Below, in pieces: positions 9,771 to 17,729 of a stretch of 27,547 nt of DNA. The DNA lies in contig JBCCZS010000014.1 of the NCBI GenBank assembly GCA_039187035.1, forward strand, positions 1-27,547. Reading direction: 5' to 3'. The stretch's first letter is position 1. The number at the start of each line of letters is the position of its first letter. The position numbers and the translations under genes are program-made. The stretch comes from JAJFFW01 sp039187035 (GTDB taxonomy: Bacteria; Pseudomonadota; Alphaproteobacteria; Caulobacterales; Parvularculaceae). The notes beneath the pieces are model-generated. The model saw only the letters and a program-made list of their open reading frames with translations. It was not told the origin of the DNA and searched no databases.

Positions 9771-11404
9771 AAGTTGGCTCCCGGCGCCGAAGCGTCCGTC
9801 GTCTGCTCGGCGTCGACCGCCGACGGGGCCGTCCGGGCGCTGAAGAGCGCCGGATCGGTCAAGAAGTCGCCGCCGATGGCGAGATAAAGCTCGACACGGT
9901 TGGCGACGCGTTGGCGCTGCGCGGCGAGATACGAGCTTTCCGCAACGATGCGCGCCTGCTGCGCGTCCAGAAGGTTGAAGATCGACGCGGCGCCGTTCGC
10001 GTACCGCCGTTCCGTAATGCGCTCGGCGACGGCGGCTTCTTCGAATGCGAACTTTTGCGCTTCTTCGCGCGCGGCGAGGAGCGATTCGGCGGCGACGGCG
10101 TTCTCCGCTTCCTCATACGCTTCAAGCACCGTTTGTGCATACGCCATGAGCGAGCGCGTCGCTTCGGCCCGTTGGCGCCGCGCGTTCGCTTTTATTCGGC
10201 CGCCTTGAAAGAGCGGCTGAAAGAGCCCGGCGGCGATGTTGCCGGCGAGGCGCTCCGGATCGATGACGTCTTCCAGGTCCGGGCCGCTGGTGTTGATGTT
10301 GCTGGAAATCGTCAGTGACGGGAGGAACTGCTTGCGGGCCGCGCGATCGCGCAGGCCGGCCGATTCCATACGCAGCTCGGCGGCGATGATGTCCGGGCGG
10401 CGCGCTAGGATCTCGACGGGCGCGCCCGCGCCCGCAAGCGGCTCCAAAACGGGCAGGGCCGCGGCGCCGTCGATTTCCGCGGCGGGATACCGCCCGAGCA
10501 ACACCTCAAGGCGCCGGGCGGCTTCTTTTTCGTTCTGCCGGCGCGTCGCCAGGGTGGCGCGGCTGGTGCCGACCGCCGAGCGGGCGAGACGGACGTCGAG
10601 GCTTGAGGATACGCCGCGCTCATAGCGGCGCTCGGTCACTTCCAGGCTGCGCTCGAGCGCCTGGACGTCGCGCTCGCCGAGTTCGCGTTGTTGCCGCGCT
10701 TCGATGAGATTGAACCACCCTTGCGTTACGGCCCCGGCGATCGACAGTTGCGCGGCGCGCAAATCGGCTTCGGCGGCGCGCGCGTCCTTGCGGGCGGCGC
10801 GCGTTTGATCGGACAGCCGGCCCCAAAGGTCGATCTCCCAACTCAGCGAAGCGGCGAGCCGGTAATTGTTGATGTAGAGACGGCGATTGGGGATCGGTTC
10901 GAAAACGCCGTCTCCGTCCGTATCGAGAACGTCCGGGTCGCCGTCGCCGTCCAGATCGACGCCGAACTCGTCTTCAAGGTCTTGGATGCGCACGTTGCCG
11001 ACGTCCGCGGCGCCGCCGCCGGCTTGGGCGGCGAAGGTCGGGTCGAGGACGATCGCGTTTCGCGACGCGCTCGGCGTCGCGTTCAATTCCGGCAAGAGGT
11101 CCGCACGCGCGACTTTGAACGCCGCCATCGCGCCGTCGAACGACGAGGCGGCTTGCAGGACCGTATTGTTGTTCAACATCGCTTCGGCGACGAGACCGCG
11201 GATCTGCTCGTCGCGGAAGGCGGCGAGCCAGTCGCCGGTCGGCGCGACGCCGAGCCCGGCGCGCTCGTCGGCGCTCGTCTCGTCTTCCGCGCTCGCCCAC
11301 ATGGCTGGCGGCGTCGGCGTCTGCGCTTCCAAAAGCGATTTGTCGACGCTTGCGCACCCGCTTGCGATCGCCAACGCCAATAAGCCCGCGCCCCCACGGT
11401 GCAT
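9767..11404 (-). CDS. RND efflux outer-membrane channel lipoprotein (OprM/NodT type)
   Basis: A 545-residue TolC-fold outer-membrane factor of the NodT/OprM lipoprotein branch. The N-terminus has a signal peptide with a lipobox-like AIASGC (Cys17). Two repeats of the outer-membrane-efflux domain follow, with the hallmark SLSWEIDLWGRL around residues 187-197. AGG AGA (11411-11416) lies seven bases before the ATG. The odd feature is an insert of about 50 residues (about 125-175) just before that hallmark, in the first surface loop of the barrel. It carries two aspartate-rich loops, DLDGDGDPD (149-157) and DTDGDGVFE (161-169), matching the DxDxDGxxD pattern of calcium-binding type 3/dockerin-like loops. 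First gene of the efflux operon. Confidence 0.92.
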   Translation of the reverse strand: MHRGGAGLLALAIASGCASVDKSLLEAQTPTPPAMWASAEDETSADERAGLGVAPTGDWLAAFRDEQIRGLVAEAMLNNNTVLQAASSFDGAMAAFKVARADLLPELNATPSASRNAIVLDPTFAAQAGGGAADVGNVRIQDLEDEFGVDLDGDGDPDVLDTDGDGVFEPIPNRRLYINNYRLAASLSWEIDLWGRLSDQTRAARKDARAAEADLRAAQLSIAGAVTQGWFNLIEARQQRELGERDVQALERSLEVTERRYERGVSSSLDVRLARSAVGTSRATLATRRQNEKEAARRLEVLLGRYPAAEIDGAAALPVLEPLAGAGAPVEILARRPDIIAAELRMESAGLRDRAARKQFLPSLTISSNINTSGPDLEDVIDPERLAGNIAAGLFQPLFQGGRIKANARRQRAEATRSLMAYAQTVLEAYEEAENAVAAESLLAAREEAQKFAFEEAAVAERITERRYANGAASIFNLLDAQQARIVAESSYLAAQRQRVANRVELYLAIGGDFLTDPALFSARTAPSAVDAEQTTDASAPGANL

Positions 11405-11841
11405 GTCCGTTCTCCTGGTTCGTATCGTCCGGCGTCAGCCGAACGAAGCGAGAGGACCGTTCGCGCCGCAACGCCGCGCGGCGCGGTCGAAACAGCGCGC
11501 GCATCGGGACGTCGCCCCGGCCCTTTATTACTGTCGAGCGCCGTCCCGCCGATCTCAACCGCCTTGCGACCAGTTGTGCCAACTGTGCGCCGGGCGGGCC
11601 GGAGCGTCGACGTCTAGCCCTTCGTCGGGGCCATCGTCGGGCGCGTTAACGCTGAAAGTCCTTCATTTAAGCGCCTGCGATAACACAAGCGTTAACGATA
11701 ACGGGAGCGCCGAGCGGGACGTCGGGGCAAAAATTTCCGGCGCCGCGGCGCGAACGCCACGGGTGAGAACGATCCGCATTATGATTGTCGGGCGTGTCGG
11801 CGGCGCTGTGCGCCCGCAAGACGGGACGTCGCCGCGCGTAG
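11405..11841. other. 437-base gap upstream of the efflux operon
   Basis: No convincing coding frame. It should hold the minus-strand promoter of the efflux operon, but I could not identify a clear -35/-10 pair. Visible elements are a perfect inverted repeat at 11571-11585 and two copies of GCGTTAACG (near 11643 and 11688) that lack CtrA spacing. There is no nearby TetR/MarR regulator gene. Confidence 0.6.
11571..11585. promoter_or_regulatory. operator-like inverted repeat
   Basis: CAGTTG-TGC-CAACTG, a perfect six-base inverted repeat with a three-base spacer, 167 bases upstream of the efflux channel start. The shape suits a dimeric repressor of the type that often controls RND operons. No cognate regulator is in the window, so this is only suggestive. 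Confidence 0.3.
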
Positions 11842-11915
11842 TGGAGGCCACGGCCGGAATCGAACCGGCGTACACGGCTTTGCAGGCCGCTGCGTCACCA
11901 CTCCGCCACGTGGCC
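11842..11915 (-). tRNA. tRNA-Cys (anticodon GCA)
   Basis: A 74-base minus-strand cloverleaf with acceptor GGCCACG/CGTGGCC, D-arm TGGCGGAGTGGTGACGCA, anticodon loop CTGCAAA (GCA, Cys) and T-arm GGTTCGATTCC. The discriminator is U73, the identity base of tRNA-Cys. CCA is encoded. Confidence 0.97.
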
Positions 11916-12120
11916 TCGACGCAGAAATAGAGCGCGGGTCATACTCCCGGGCGCGGATCGCCGCAATGCGCGCGGCGGAAAAACTGCGACGGTGCGGCCC
12001 GTCGCCGTCGCGTTCGCTTGCGGCGCGAAACCGGCGAGGTTATGCCGCCCGAACGGGCGCGCGCCGTTGATCGCGTCGTCAATCACGTCGTCCGGGCGCA
12101 AAGCCCAGGGAAGGCCCGAG

Positions 12121-12777
12121 ATGGATTTCAGCAGACGCCGCAAGGCCATGGTCGACAGCCAAATCCGGCCCAACGACGTCACCGACGCGCGCTTGCTGGA
12201 CGCGTTTGCGACGACGCCGCGCGAGGCCTTCCTGCCGGCGCATCTCCAGCCCGCCGCCTACGTTGAAATGGAACTCGCCGTCGCGCCTGGCCGTGCGCTC
12301 CCGACGGCGCGCGATCATGCGAAACTCTTGGAAGCGTTGGACCTTGCGGAAGGCGACTTGGTTCTCGACGTTGCGTGCGCGACCGGGTACTCGACCGCGA
12401 TTTTGGCGCAGGTCGTCGACATGGTCGTCGCCGTCGAAGCCGACGAGGCGCTCGCGGCTTTCGCCGAGGGCAAGCTCGCGGAACACGACATCGCCAACGC
12501 CGCGGTCATAGTCGGCCCGCCGGCGGCCGGCGCCGCCTCGCAAGGCCCGTTCGACGCCGTCGTCGTCTCGAACGGCGCGGTCGACGCGATCCCCGACGCG
12601 CTCTTGGGGCAATTGAAAGACGGCGGACGGCTCGCGGCGTTCTGTCCCGCCGACGGCGTCGTGCAAGGTACGGTGATGGAGCGCGCCGGCGACGCGTTCG
12701 GCCGCCGGCGATTGTTCGCCGCGTCGACGCGCACGTTTCTGGACGAGTTTTCCGCGCCGCCCGCCTTCGTCTTTTAG
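12121..12777 (+). CDS. protein-L-isoaspartate O-methyltransferase-like protein
   Basis: A 218-residue SAM-dependent methyltransferase of the PCMT family. Motif I is LVLDVACATGYS (about residues 80-91), the acidic adenosine-binding end is VVAVEAD, and FDAVVVSNGAVDAIP is the motif IV region. True repair enzymes carry a GQTIS-type signature before motif I; here the equivalent stretch reads GRALPTARDHAKLLEAL, so isoaspartate repair is doubtful. This matches the PIMT-like paralogue that in many alphaproteobacteria sits upstream of tolC and popZ. Here popZ follows but tolC does not. The open frame reaches back to 11992, but the ATG at 12121 gives the family-like start MDFSRRRKAMVDSQIRPN. Confidence 0.85.
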   Translation: MDFSRRRKAMVDSQIRPNDVTDARLLDAFATTPREAFLPAHLQPAAYVEMELAVAPGRALPTARDHAKLLEALDLAEGDLVLDVACATGYSTAILAQVVDMVVAVEADEALAAFAEGKLAEHDIANAAVIVGPPAAGAASQGPFDAVVVSNGAVDAIPDALLGQLKDGGRLAAFCPADGVVQGTVMERAGDAFGRRRLFAASTRTFLDEFSAPPAFVF

Positions 12778-12880
12778 GCCGCTTTTAAGCGTCCAACGCT
12801 GCGCCCCGCCGCCTCCGCCCGGAAGGACGCCGCCGGAAATCGCCGCCGATCACGCCGTTTTCCGCTTATCGGGCGACGCG

Positions 12881-12895
12881 TTAAGCATGCGTTAA
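12881..12895. promoter_or_regulatory. perfect CtrA box upstream of popZ
   Basis: TTAAGCATGCGTTAA is an exact TTAA-N7-TTAA match, about 150 bases before the popZ ATG. It suggests that popZ transcription is tied to the CtrA cell-cycle circuit in this organism. Confidence 0.6.
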
Positions 12896-13042
12896 CCAAT
12901 TTCGCTAGCGAGGGTTGCGCGGGCGCGCGAAGCGCCTGAGGACTATAGCGCGATCGACGCGCACGAGGCTGCGGCGCGGTTGCCGACCGACGATGCGCAC
13001 AGCGCTGAAACACGCCAAACCATTGGCAAAAAGGGGCGATCC

Positions 13043-13731
13043 ATGGCGAACGCAAACACGGATCCGAGCATGGAGGAGATCCTCGCGTCGATCCGCCGGA
13101 TTATCGCAGAAGACGACGAGGACGCGCCGGGGGCCCCCGTCGCCCCGGGCGATGAGGACGCGGACGGACCGGCGATGTCAGCCGTTCCGCCCGGCGCCGG
13201 CGGTCAGGTCGGCGCCTCGGAGGACGCGGGCGGCGTCTTCGACGCGGTGACGGCTGCGGCCGGCGTCGCCGTCGAAGAGCGCGTCGCGTCCGCCTTCGAT
13301 ACGCTCGCCGCGGACGTTGCGCGCCGTGACGTCGCCGGCGACGCAGGCGCGTCGGACGCGCGAACGGCGCGGGCGGCGCCCGAGAATTCTACGGCGTACG
13401 GCGTCGAATCGCGGCACCAAACACGTCAATCAGATCAGTCGGTCGCGTCGGACGAAACGGGCACGATCGTCGCCGGCCAATTCGCCGATGTCGGCGCAAC
13501 GAAGGAACCATCCATGATCAGCGACACCTCCGCCGCCGCCGCGACCAAAGCGTTTCAACGCTCAGCGAGAATGTCCGCACGTCCGCCGCCGACGCGCGGA
13601 CCCTAGAGGAAATCGTGGTCGACATGCTCAACCCGATGGTCAAAGAATGGCTCGACGCCAATCTCCCCGGGATCGTTGAAGAAAAAGTCGAAGACGAGAT
13701 CCGCCGCGTCGCCCGTCGCGCGCGCCCGTAA
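13043..13731 (+). pseudogene. popZ: popZ (DUF2497 polar organiser), frameshifted
   Basis: PopZ forms a condensate at the cell pole that anchors the chromosome origin and recruits cell-cycle regulators. The N-terminal helix is clear (PSMEEILASIRRIIAEDDE), followed by an acidic, Pro/Ala-rich linker. The first frame is then lost near 13558 and ends in an unrelated tail at 13606. The conserved C-terminal oligomerisation region (TLEEIVVDMLNPMVKEWLDANL, ending RRVARRARP) follows in a different frame and stops at 13731. Adding one A at TTTCAACGC (13553-13561) restores a 229-residue protein reading AFQTLSENV across the join. AAGGGGCG lies just before the ATG. Whether this is a real mutation or a read error in a short A-run cannot be told here. 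Confidence 0.85.
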
Positions 13732-13833
13732 GAGCGGTCGCCTCAATCCCTAGCGCCGCCCGCCACCCGCCGCGTTAACGGTCCGTTCACGATATTCGCG
13801 GAACCGTGAACGCGCAGTCGATGGCGGCGGTCG

Positions 13834-14196
13834 ATGGGGCGCTTTGTAAAACTCGCAATCAACGTGGCCGCGCCGGTCGTAGCGCTTTCAGGCGTCATGT
13901 TCTTTACGATCGGCGGGTTGTGGTCGGCGTCCGGCTATAGCGAGTTGCGCCGCCTGGAGCGGGACGCCCGCCAGATCCGCAACGACGTCGACGCCTTGAC
14001 CGCCAAGCGTGAGGCGCTGCAGCGCCGGGCCGCGCTTCTTAATCCCACGGCGATCGATCCCGACCTTTTTGACGAACGCGCGCGCAGCGTGCTCGGTTTC
14101 GTCGAAGACGACGATATCGTCATGCCGCGCCGCGAGCTTGAGCGTCTGGCCGCCGAGCGCGCCGCCGCCGCCGGCGAGCGATCGTCCGCACGCTGA
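13834..14196 (+). CDS. ftsB: cell division protein FtsB/DivIC family
   Basis: A 120-residue single-pass membrane protein of the septum-formation-initiator family. Residues 8-30 form the membrane helix. About 35-65 are a coiled coil (ELRRLERDARQIRNDVDALTAKREAL), and the family tail DPDLFDERARSVLGF follows at 76-90. In divisome biology FtsB pairs with FtsL and FtsQ to switch on septal cell-wall synthesis. In alphaproteobacteria this gene commonly sits directly before pdhA, as it does here. The SD is weak (GGCGG). A degenerate CtrA-like site (TTAA-N7-TTCA, 13775-13789) lies upstream but could be chance. Confidence 0.85.
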   Translation: MGRFVKLAINVAAPVVALSGVMFFTIGGLWSASGYSELRRLERDARQIRNDVDALTAKREALQRRAALLNPTAIDPDLFDERARSVLGFVEDDDIVMPRRELERLAAERAAAAGERSSAR

Positions 14197-14269
14197 ACCG
14201 ACCGCGCCGCCGCCTTGTTCGCGCCGCGCTGCGCCGTTAGCGTGTGCGCGCCGCCAAGGAGCACCCCAG

Positions 14270-15265
14270 ATGTCCGTCGCCGAGGAAGCCGATCGGTCCA
14301 ATCTCACGGCCAGCGCGCCGGAATATCTGCAATATTACAAGGACATGCTCCTGATCAGGCGATTCGAAGAGAAGGCCGGCCAGTTGTACGGCATGGGCAA
14401 GATCGGCGGGTTCTGCCACCTCTATATCGGGCAAGAGGCGGTCGTCGTCGGCGTTGAAGCCGTCAAAAAACAAGGCGACCAGACGATCACCGGGTATCGC
14501 GACCACGGGCACATGCTGGCCTGCGGCATGGACCCCAAAGGCGTCATGGCCGAGTTGACGGGCCGGGCCGGCGGCTATTCCAAAGGCAAAGGCGGCTCGA
14601 TGCACATGTTTTCGCGCGAGGCGGAGTTTTACGGCGGCCACGGCATTGTCGGCGCGCAGGTCCCGCTCGGCGCGGGGCTCGCCTTCGCCAATCGCTATCG
14701 CGGCGAAAACAAAGTGAGCCTGACCTATTTCGGCGACGGCGCGGCCAACCAGGGGCAGGTCTTCGAAGCCATGAATATGGCGCAGCTCTGGAAATTGCCG
14801 GTCGTCTTCATCATCGAAAACAATCAGTATGCGATGGGAACGAGCGTCACGCGCTCCCATTCCGAGACGCACTTGTATCGCCGCGGCGCCTCGTTCGGCC
14901 TGCCGGGCATGGAAGTCGACGGGATGGACGTCCTCGCGGTGCGCGAAGCGGCGCGCGAAGCGATCGACCATGCGCGCAAGGGCCACGGCCCTTACGTCCT
15001 CGAAATGAAAACCTACCGCTATCGCGGGCACTCCATGTCCGATCCCGCAAAGTACCGCACGCGCGAAGAGGTCGAGGACGTGCGCGAGCATAACGACCCG
15101 ATCAAACGCTGCGAGGCGGCGATCCTCCTGGCCGGACACGCCGACGAGGCCGAACTCAAGGCGATCGACAAAGACATTAAAGCGGTCGTCAAAGACGCGG
15201 CCGACTTTTCCCTGGAAAGCCCGGAACCGGCCCCGGCCGAGCTCTACACCGACATTCTGGCCTGA
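14270..15265 (+). CDS. pdhA: pyruvate dehydrogenase E1 component, alpha subunit
   Basis: A 331-residue E1 alpha subunit, the thiamine-diphosphate enzyme that decarboxylates pyruvate with PdhB and passes the acetyl group to E2 lipoate. The TPP motif begins GDGAANQG (about 155) and ends IIENN (181-185). Other landmarks are YRDHGHMLACG, GKGGSMHMF, GGHGIVGAQVPLGAG and YRYRGHSMSDP, the loop containing the phosphorylated serines in eukaryotic E1. AAGGAG (14256-14261) lies eight bases before the ATG; the longer frame from 14009 is noise. pdhB and the E2 gene, which usually follow in alphaproteobacteria, are absent. A terminator-like hairpin follows instead. Confidence 0.95.
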   Translation: MSVAEEADRSNLTASAPEYLQYYKDMLLIRRFEEKAGQLYGMGKIGGFCHLYIGQEAVVVGVEAVKKQGDQTITGYRDHGHMLACGMDPKGVMAELTGRAGGYSKGKGGSMHMFSREAEFYGGHGIVGAQVPLGAGLAFANRYRGENKVSLTYFGDGAANQGQVFEAMNMAQLWKLPVVFIIENNQYAMGTSVTRSHSETHLYRRGASFGLPGMEVDGMDVLAVREAAREAIDHARKGHGPYVLEMKTYRYRGHSMSDPAKYRTREEVEDVREHNDPIKRCEAAILLAGHADEAELKAIDKDIKAVVKDAADFSLESPEPAPAELYTDILA

Positions 15266-15294
15266 CGGCGCGCGGCGCGCCGCCGGCACGATCG

Positions 15295-15335
15295 CGTCAG
15301 CGGGTATCAATCCGCTGACGAATTAATGCGTTTTT
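15295..15335 (+). terminator. terminator-like hairpin after pdhA
   Basis: CGTCAGCGG (15295-15303) pairs with CCGCTGACG (15312-15320), a nine-pair stem with an eight-base loop, 30 bases beyond the pdhA stop. A TTTTT run starts about ten bases after the stem (15331), which is rather far for a classic terminator. It overlaps the CtrA box. Confidence 0.5.
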
Positions 15336-15337
15336 AA
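15323..15337. promoter_or_regulatory. perfect CtrA box upstream of the Tad genes
   Basis: TTAATGCGTTTTTAA is an exact TTAA-N7-TTAA match, 166 bases before the tadG start, in an AT-richer gap. Tad/Cpa pilus genes are known CtrA targets in Caulobacter, so control of this cluster by CtrA is plausible. Confidence 0.6.
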
Positions 15338-15503
15338 TTCATGTTGAGCGATACTTTTCATATCGACGAAATGCAGATGAATTTCCGGAAATTTACCGCG
15401 TTTATTAGCCCTTCCGTTTACCGACATTCCTAACACCGAATTAATCTTCGCGGCGCTACCGTGACGACGCGGCGGGGGTCCGTCAGTTGCGTAGAGTATC
15501 ATT

Positions 15504-17717
15504 ATGCCCGTCAAACGCCCTTTCCATGCGGTTCGCAAGCGGACCGGCGCCTTCGCGGCAGACCGCGGCGGCAACATCATCATTCTCTTCTCTTTTATGT
15601 TCGCCGCCGTCATGCTGTTTTCCGGCGGCGCGCTCGACTTCAGCCGTTATAACACGCTGCAAGCCGATCTCGCCGAAGCGCTCGACGCCGCCGGCCTCGC
15701 CATGGCCCAATATGACGACGTCGGCGGTCCCGAAATCGACGATCTACAAGGCGCGCAGCGCGAGGCGGCGCTTAAGTCGTTCGGCGAAGCCGTTTTTCGC
15801 GAAAACTTTCAGAGCGCGGACGTCGTCGAAAACCTCCAGCTCTATTTCGACATCACCCCGCAACGGATTCGTCCGCGCGCGACGGGGCAGCTGAAAACGC
15901 TGCTCTTGCGTCACGGGGAAAAACTGTTGGACCCGCAAGGGGCCGGCGGTCTTGAGTATCTGGACTTCGACACCACCGTCGAAGTCACCCGGCGCGGTTC
16001 CGGTCGGGTGGAATTGGCGCTGGTCCTCGACGTGACCGGCTCCATGGACGGTTACGCCGGCGGCAAACGGAAGATCGACAGTCTGAAAGACGCGGTCGAC
16101 AATTTGCTGCAGGTCATGTTCGGCGAGGAAGAGAATAGCGAGTTCGTCAAAGTCGGCCTCGTACCCTTCAACGCGCACGTCAATCCCGGCGGGGCCACGA
16201 CCTGGCAATCGTCGTGGTCGGATGAAAACGCCGAGGCGCACTATCACGGCGCCCGGTTCATCCACGTCAACGAGGACGGCGACGCGGACGGCGACGGCGA
16301 CACCGACGTCGACGTCGACAACGCGTTCAACAACAACGAATTCCAGAACGGCATGGCGCGCGTCGTCGAGGTCGACCGCAAGGTCAACCATTTCGATCTC
16401 TACAATTCCATGAGCAACGCGGAGTGGATGGGCTGCGTCGAAGCGCGTCCGTTCCCGCTCGACGAGTTGGACACGACGCCGGGCGCGACCTTGTCGACGC
16501 AGCAAATCACCGAGGCCTACGCCTCGTTGAGCGCGCTTGAGGAGCCGAACGGGCGCATGCGCCAGGCCTTCGATCGCGCGCCCAATCCCGTTCTGTCCGT
16601 GTTTGATCTAACCCAGGCGACCAATTCGCGGTGGGTGCCGATGTTCCTCCCCGACGAGCCGGAGTGCCCGCAGGGCGGCGACGTCTGCCGCGACGACTGG
16701 GGCTGGCACACCAGCACCTACGTCCTCGGCGACGTGACGCGCACGCTGCGCACCCGGGGCTACATGTTCGACAACGCCGACGGCGACGGGCACGACGACG
16801 ACGCCTACAACAACCGGAATTTCGTCGACGATTACGACTACACGCATCGCAACGCCCTCGGCGAACATTTTGAGCGGTATGCGGAGGTCGTCATCGGTTT
16901 CCGCTACGTCACCAACCGATCCTTCGGCCAACTGAACAATTATTGGGACGGCGTGAAGGAACGCTACGAGGCGCTCGGCATCGATGATTTCGGCATCGAC
17001 GAGTACAAACTGCGGATCGCCTATCCCGGCTGGTGGGACGAAAGCGAAGGCCGCTATCGCGGCAAGTATGACGATCAGTTGGACGTCGATATCGACGACG
17101 ATATTTCCGACACCGACTCCTTCATGCTCGGGCCCAACCAAGATTGTCCGGCTCCGATCCTTCCGCTGACGTCCAATCGCAAAGACGTCGAAGACCACAT
17201 GGCGACGCTGTATCCCAACGGTAACACGAACTCGGCCAACGGCGCCGTTTGGGGCTGGCGCGTGATCTCGCCCGAAGCGCCGTTCTCCGAAGGCGTCGAT
17301 TATTCCGACCACCAATGGCAGAAGGCGGTGGTCATCATGACCGACGGCGAAAACGTCGCCAGCGACGACAACACCCACTGGGACTCGGTCGCGACCGCCT
17401 ACGGCTTCGCCATCGAAGAGCGCATGGGCGACGGGGTCGATCGGCCGGCGCGCGGCGGGTCCGGCTTCGACAGCGATCGCATGGCCGACCATTATGACGA
17501 GAAACTCTTGCGCATTTGCCGGCGCATGAAGCAGCAAGACATCCTCGTTTACACGATCGTCTTCGGCCTGAACAACACGTCGCTCGAAGAGGTGTTCCGC
17601 ACCTGCGCGACGAGCCCCAATGCGCCATACTACTACAAGGCGCCGTCGGGCGACGAACTCGAGGAAGCGTTCGGCGACATCGCCGCCGACCTCGTGAAAC
17701 TGCACATCAGTCAGTAG
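15504..17717 (+). CDS. tadG: TadG-like pilus assembly protein with von Willebrand factor A domain
   Basis: A 737-residue protein starting with a pseudopilin-like segment: a basic leader, FAADRGGNIIILF, and a membrane helix at about 22-43. This is the Flp/TadE-type N-terminus of TadG. A VWA domain follows with MIDAS residues in LVLDVTGSMDG (D176, T178, S180) and the later VIMTDGEN (about 610-616). Between them is a very long insert with three Asp-rich stretches. The first is NEDGDADGDGDTDVDVDN (about 256-273), the second NADGDGHDDD (about 424-433) and the third DVDIDDDISDTD (about 527-538). These resemble calcium loops. TadG proteins are needed for Flp pilus assembly in some bacteria, probably at the envelope surface. 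It forms an operon with the next two genes. Confidence 0.88.
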   Translation: MPVKRPFHAVRKRTGAFAADRGGNIIILFSFMFAAVMLFSGGALDFSRYNTLQADLAEALDAAGLAMAQYDDVGGPEIDDLQGAQREAALKSFGEAVFRENFQSADVVENLQLYFDITPQRIRPRATGQLKTLLLRHGEKLLDPQGAGGLEYLDFDTTVEVTRRGSGRVELALVLDVTGSMDGYAGGKRKIDSLKDAVDNLLQVMFGEEENSEFVKVGLVPFNAHVNPGGATTWQSSWSDENAEAHYHGARFIHVNEDGDADGDGDTDVDVDNAFNNNEFQNGMARVVEVDRKVNHFDLYNSMSNAEWMGCVEARPFPLDELDTTPGATLSTQQITEAYASLSALEEPNGRMRQAFDRAPNPVLSVFDLTQATNSRWVPMFLPDEPECPQGGDVCRDDWGWHTSTYVLGDVTRTLRTRGYMFDNADGDGHDDDAYNNRNFVDDYDYTHRNALGEHFERYAEVVIGFRYVTNRSFGQLNNYWDGVKERYEALGIDDFGIDEYKLRIAYPGWWDESEGRYRGKYDDQLDVDIDDDISDTDSFMLGPNQDCPAPILPLTSNRKDVEDHMATLYPNGNTNSANGAVWGWRVISPEAPFSEGVDYSDHQWQKAVVIMTDGENVASDDNTHWDSVATAYGFAIEERMGDGVDRPARGGSGFDSDRMADHYDEKLLRICRRMKQQDILVYTIVFGLNNTSLEEVFRTCATSPNAPYYYKAPSGDELEEAFGDIAADLVKLHISQ

Positions 17718-17729
17718 GGAGACGACGGA

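Noticed and set aside
11643..11696. Two GCGTTAACG copies upstream of the efflux operon as CtrA sites or a repeat array.
   Set aside because: The TTAA elements do not have seven-base spacing to a partner, and two short copies are not an array.
13550..13561. Programmed -1 ribosomal frameshift in popZ.
   Set aside because: The join does not match an X-XXY-YYZ slippery heptamer, and I saw no stimulating structure. A plain one-base indel or read error is simpler.
13775..13789. CtrA-like site TTAA-CGGTCCG-TTCA upstream of ftsB.
   Set aside because: Only seven of eight bases match. About one such site per window of this size is expected by chance, so I do not call it.
16286..16320. DNA microsatellite in tadG.
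   Set aside because: The GAC/GGC pattern is irregular at the base level and is better explained by Asp/Gly-rich protein sequence.
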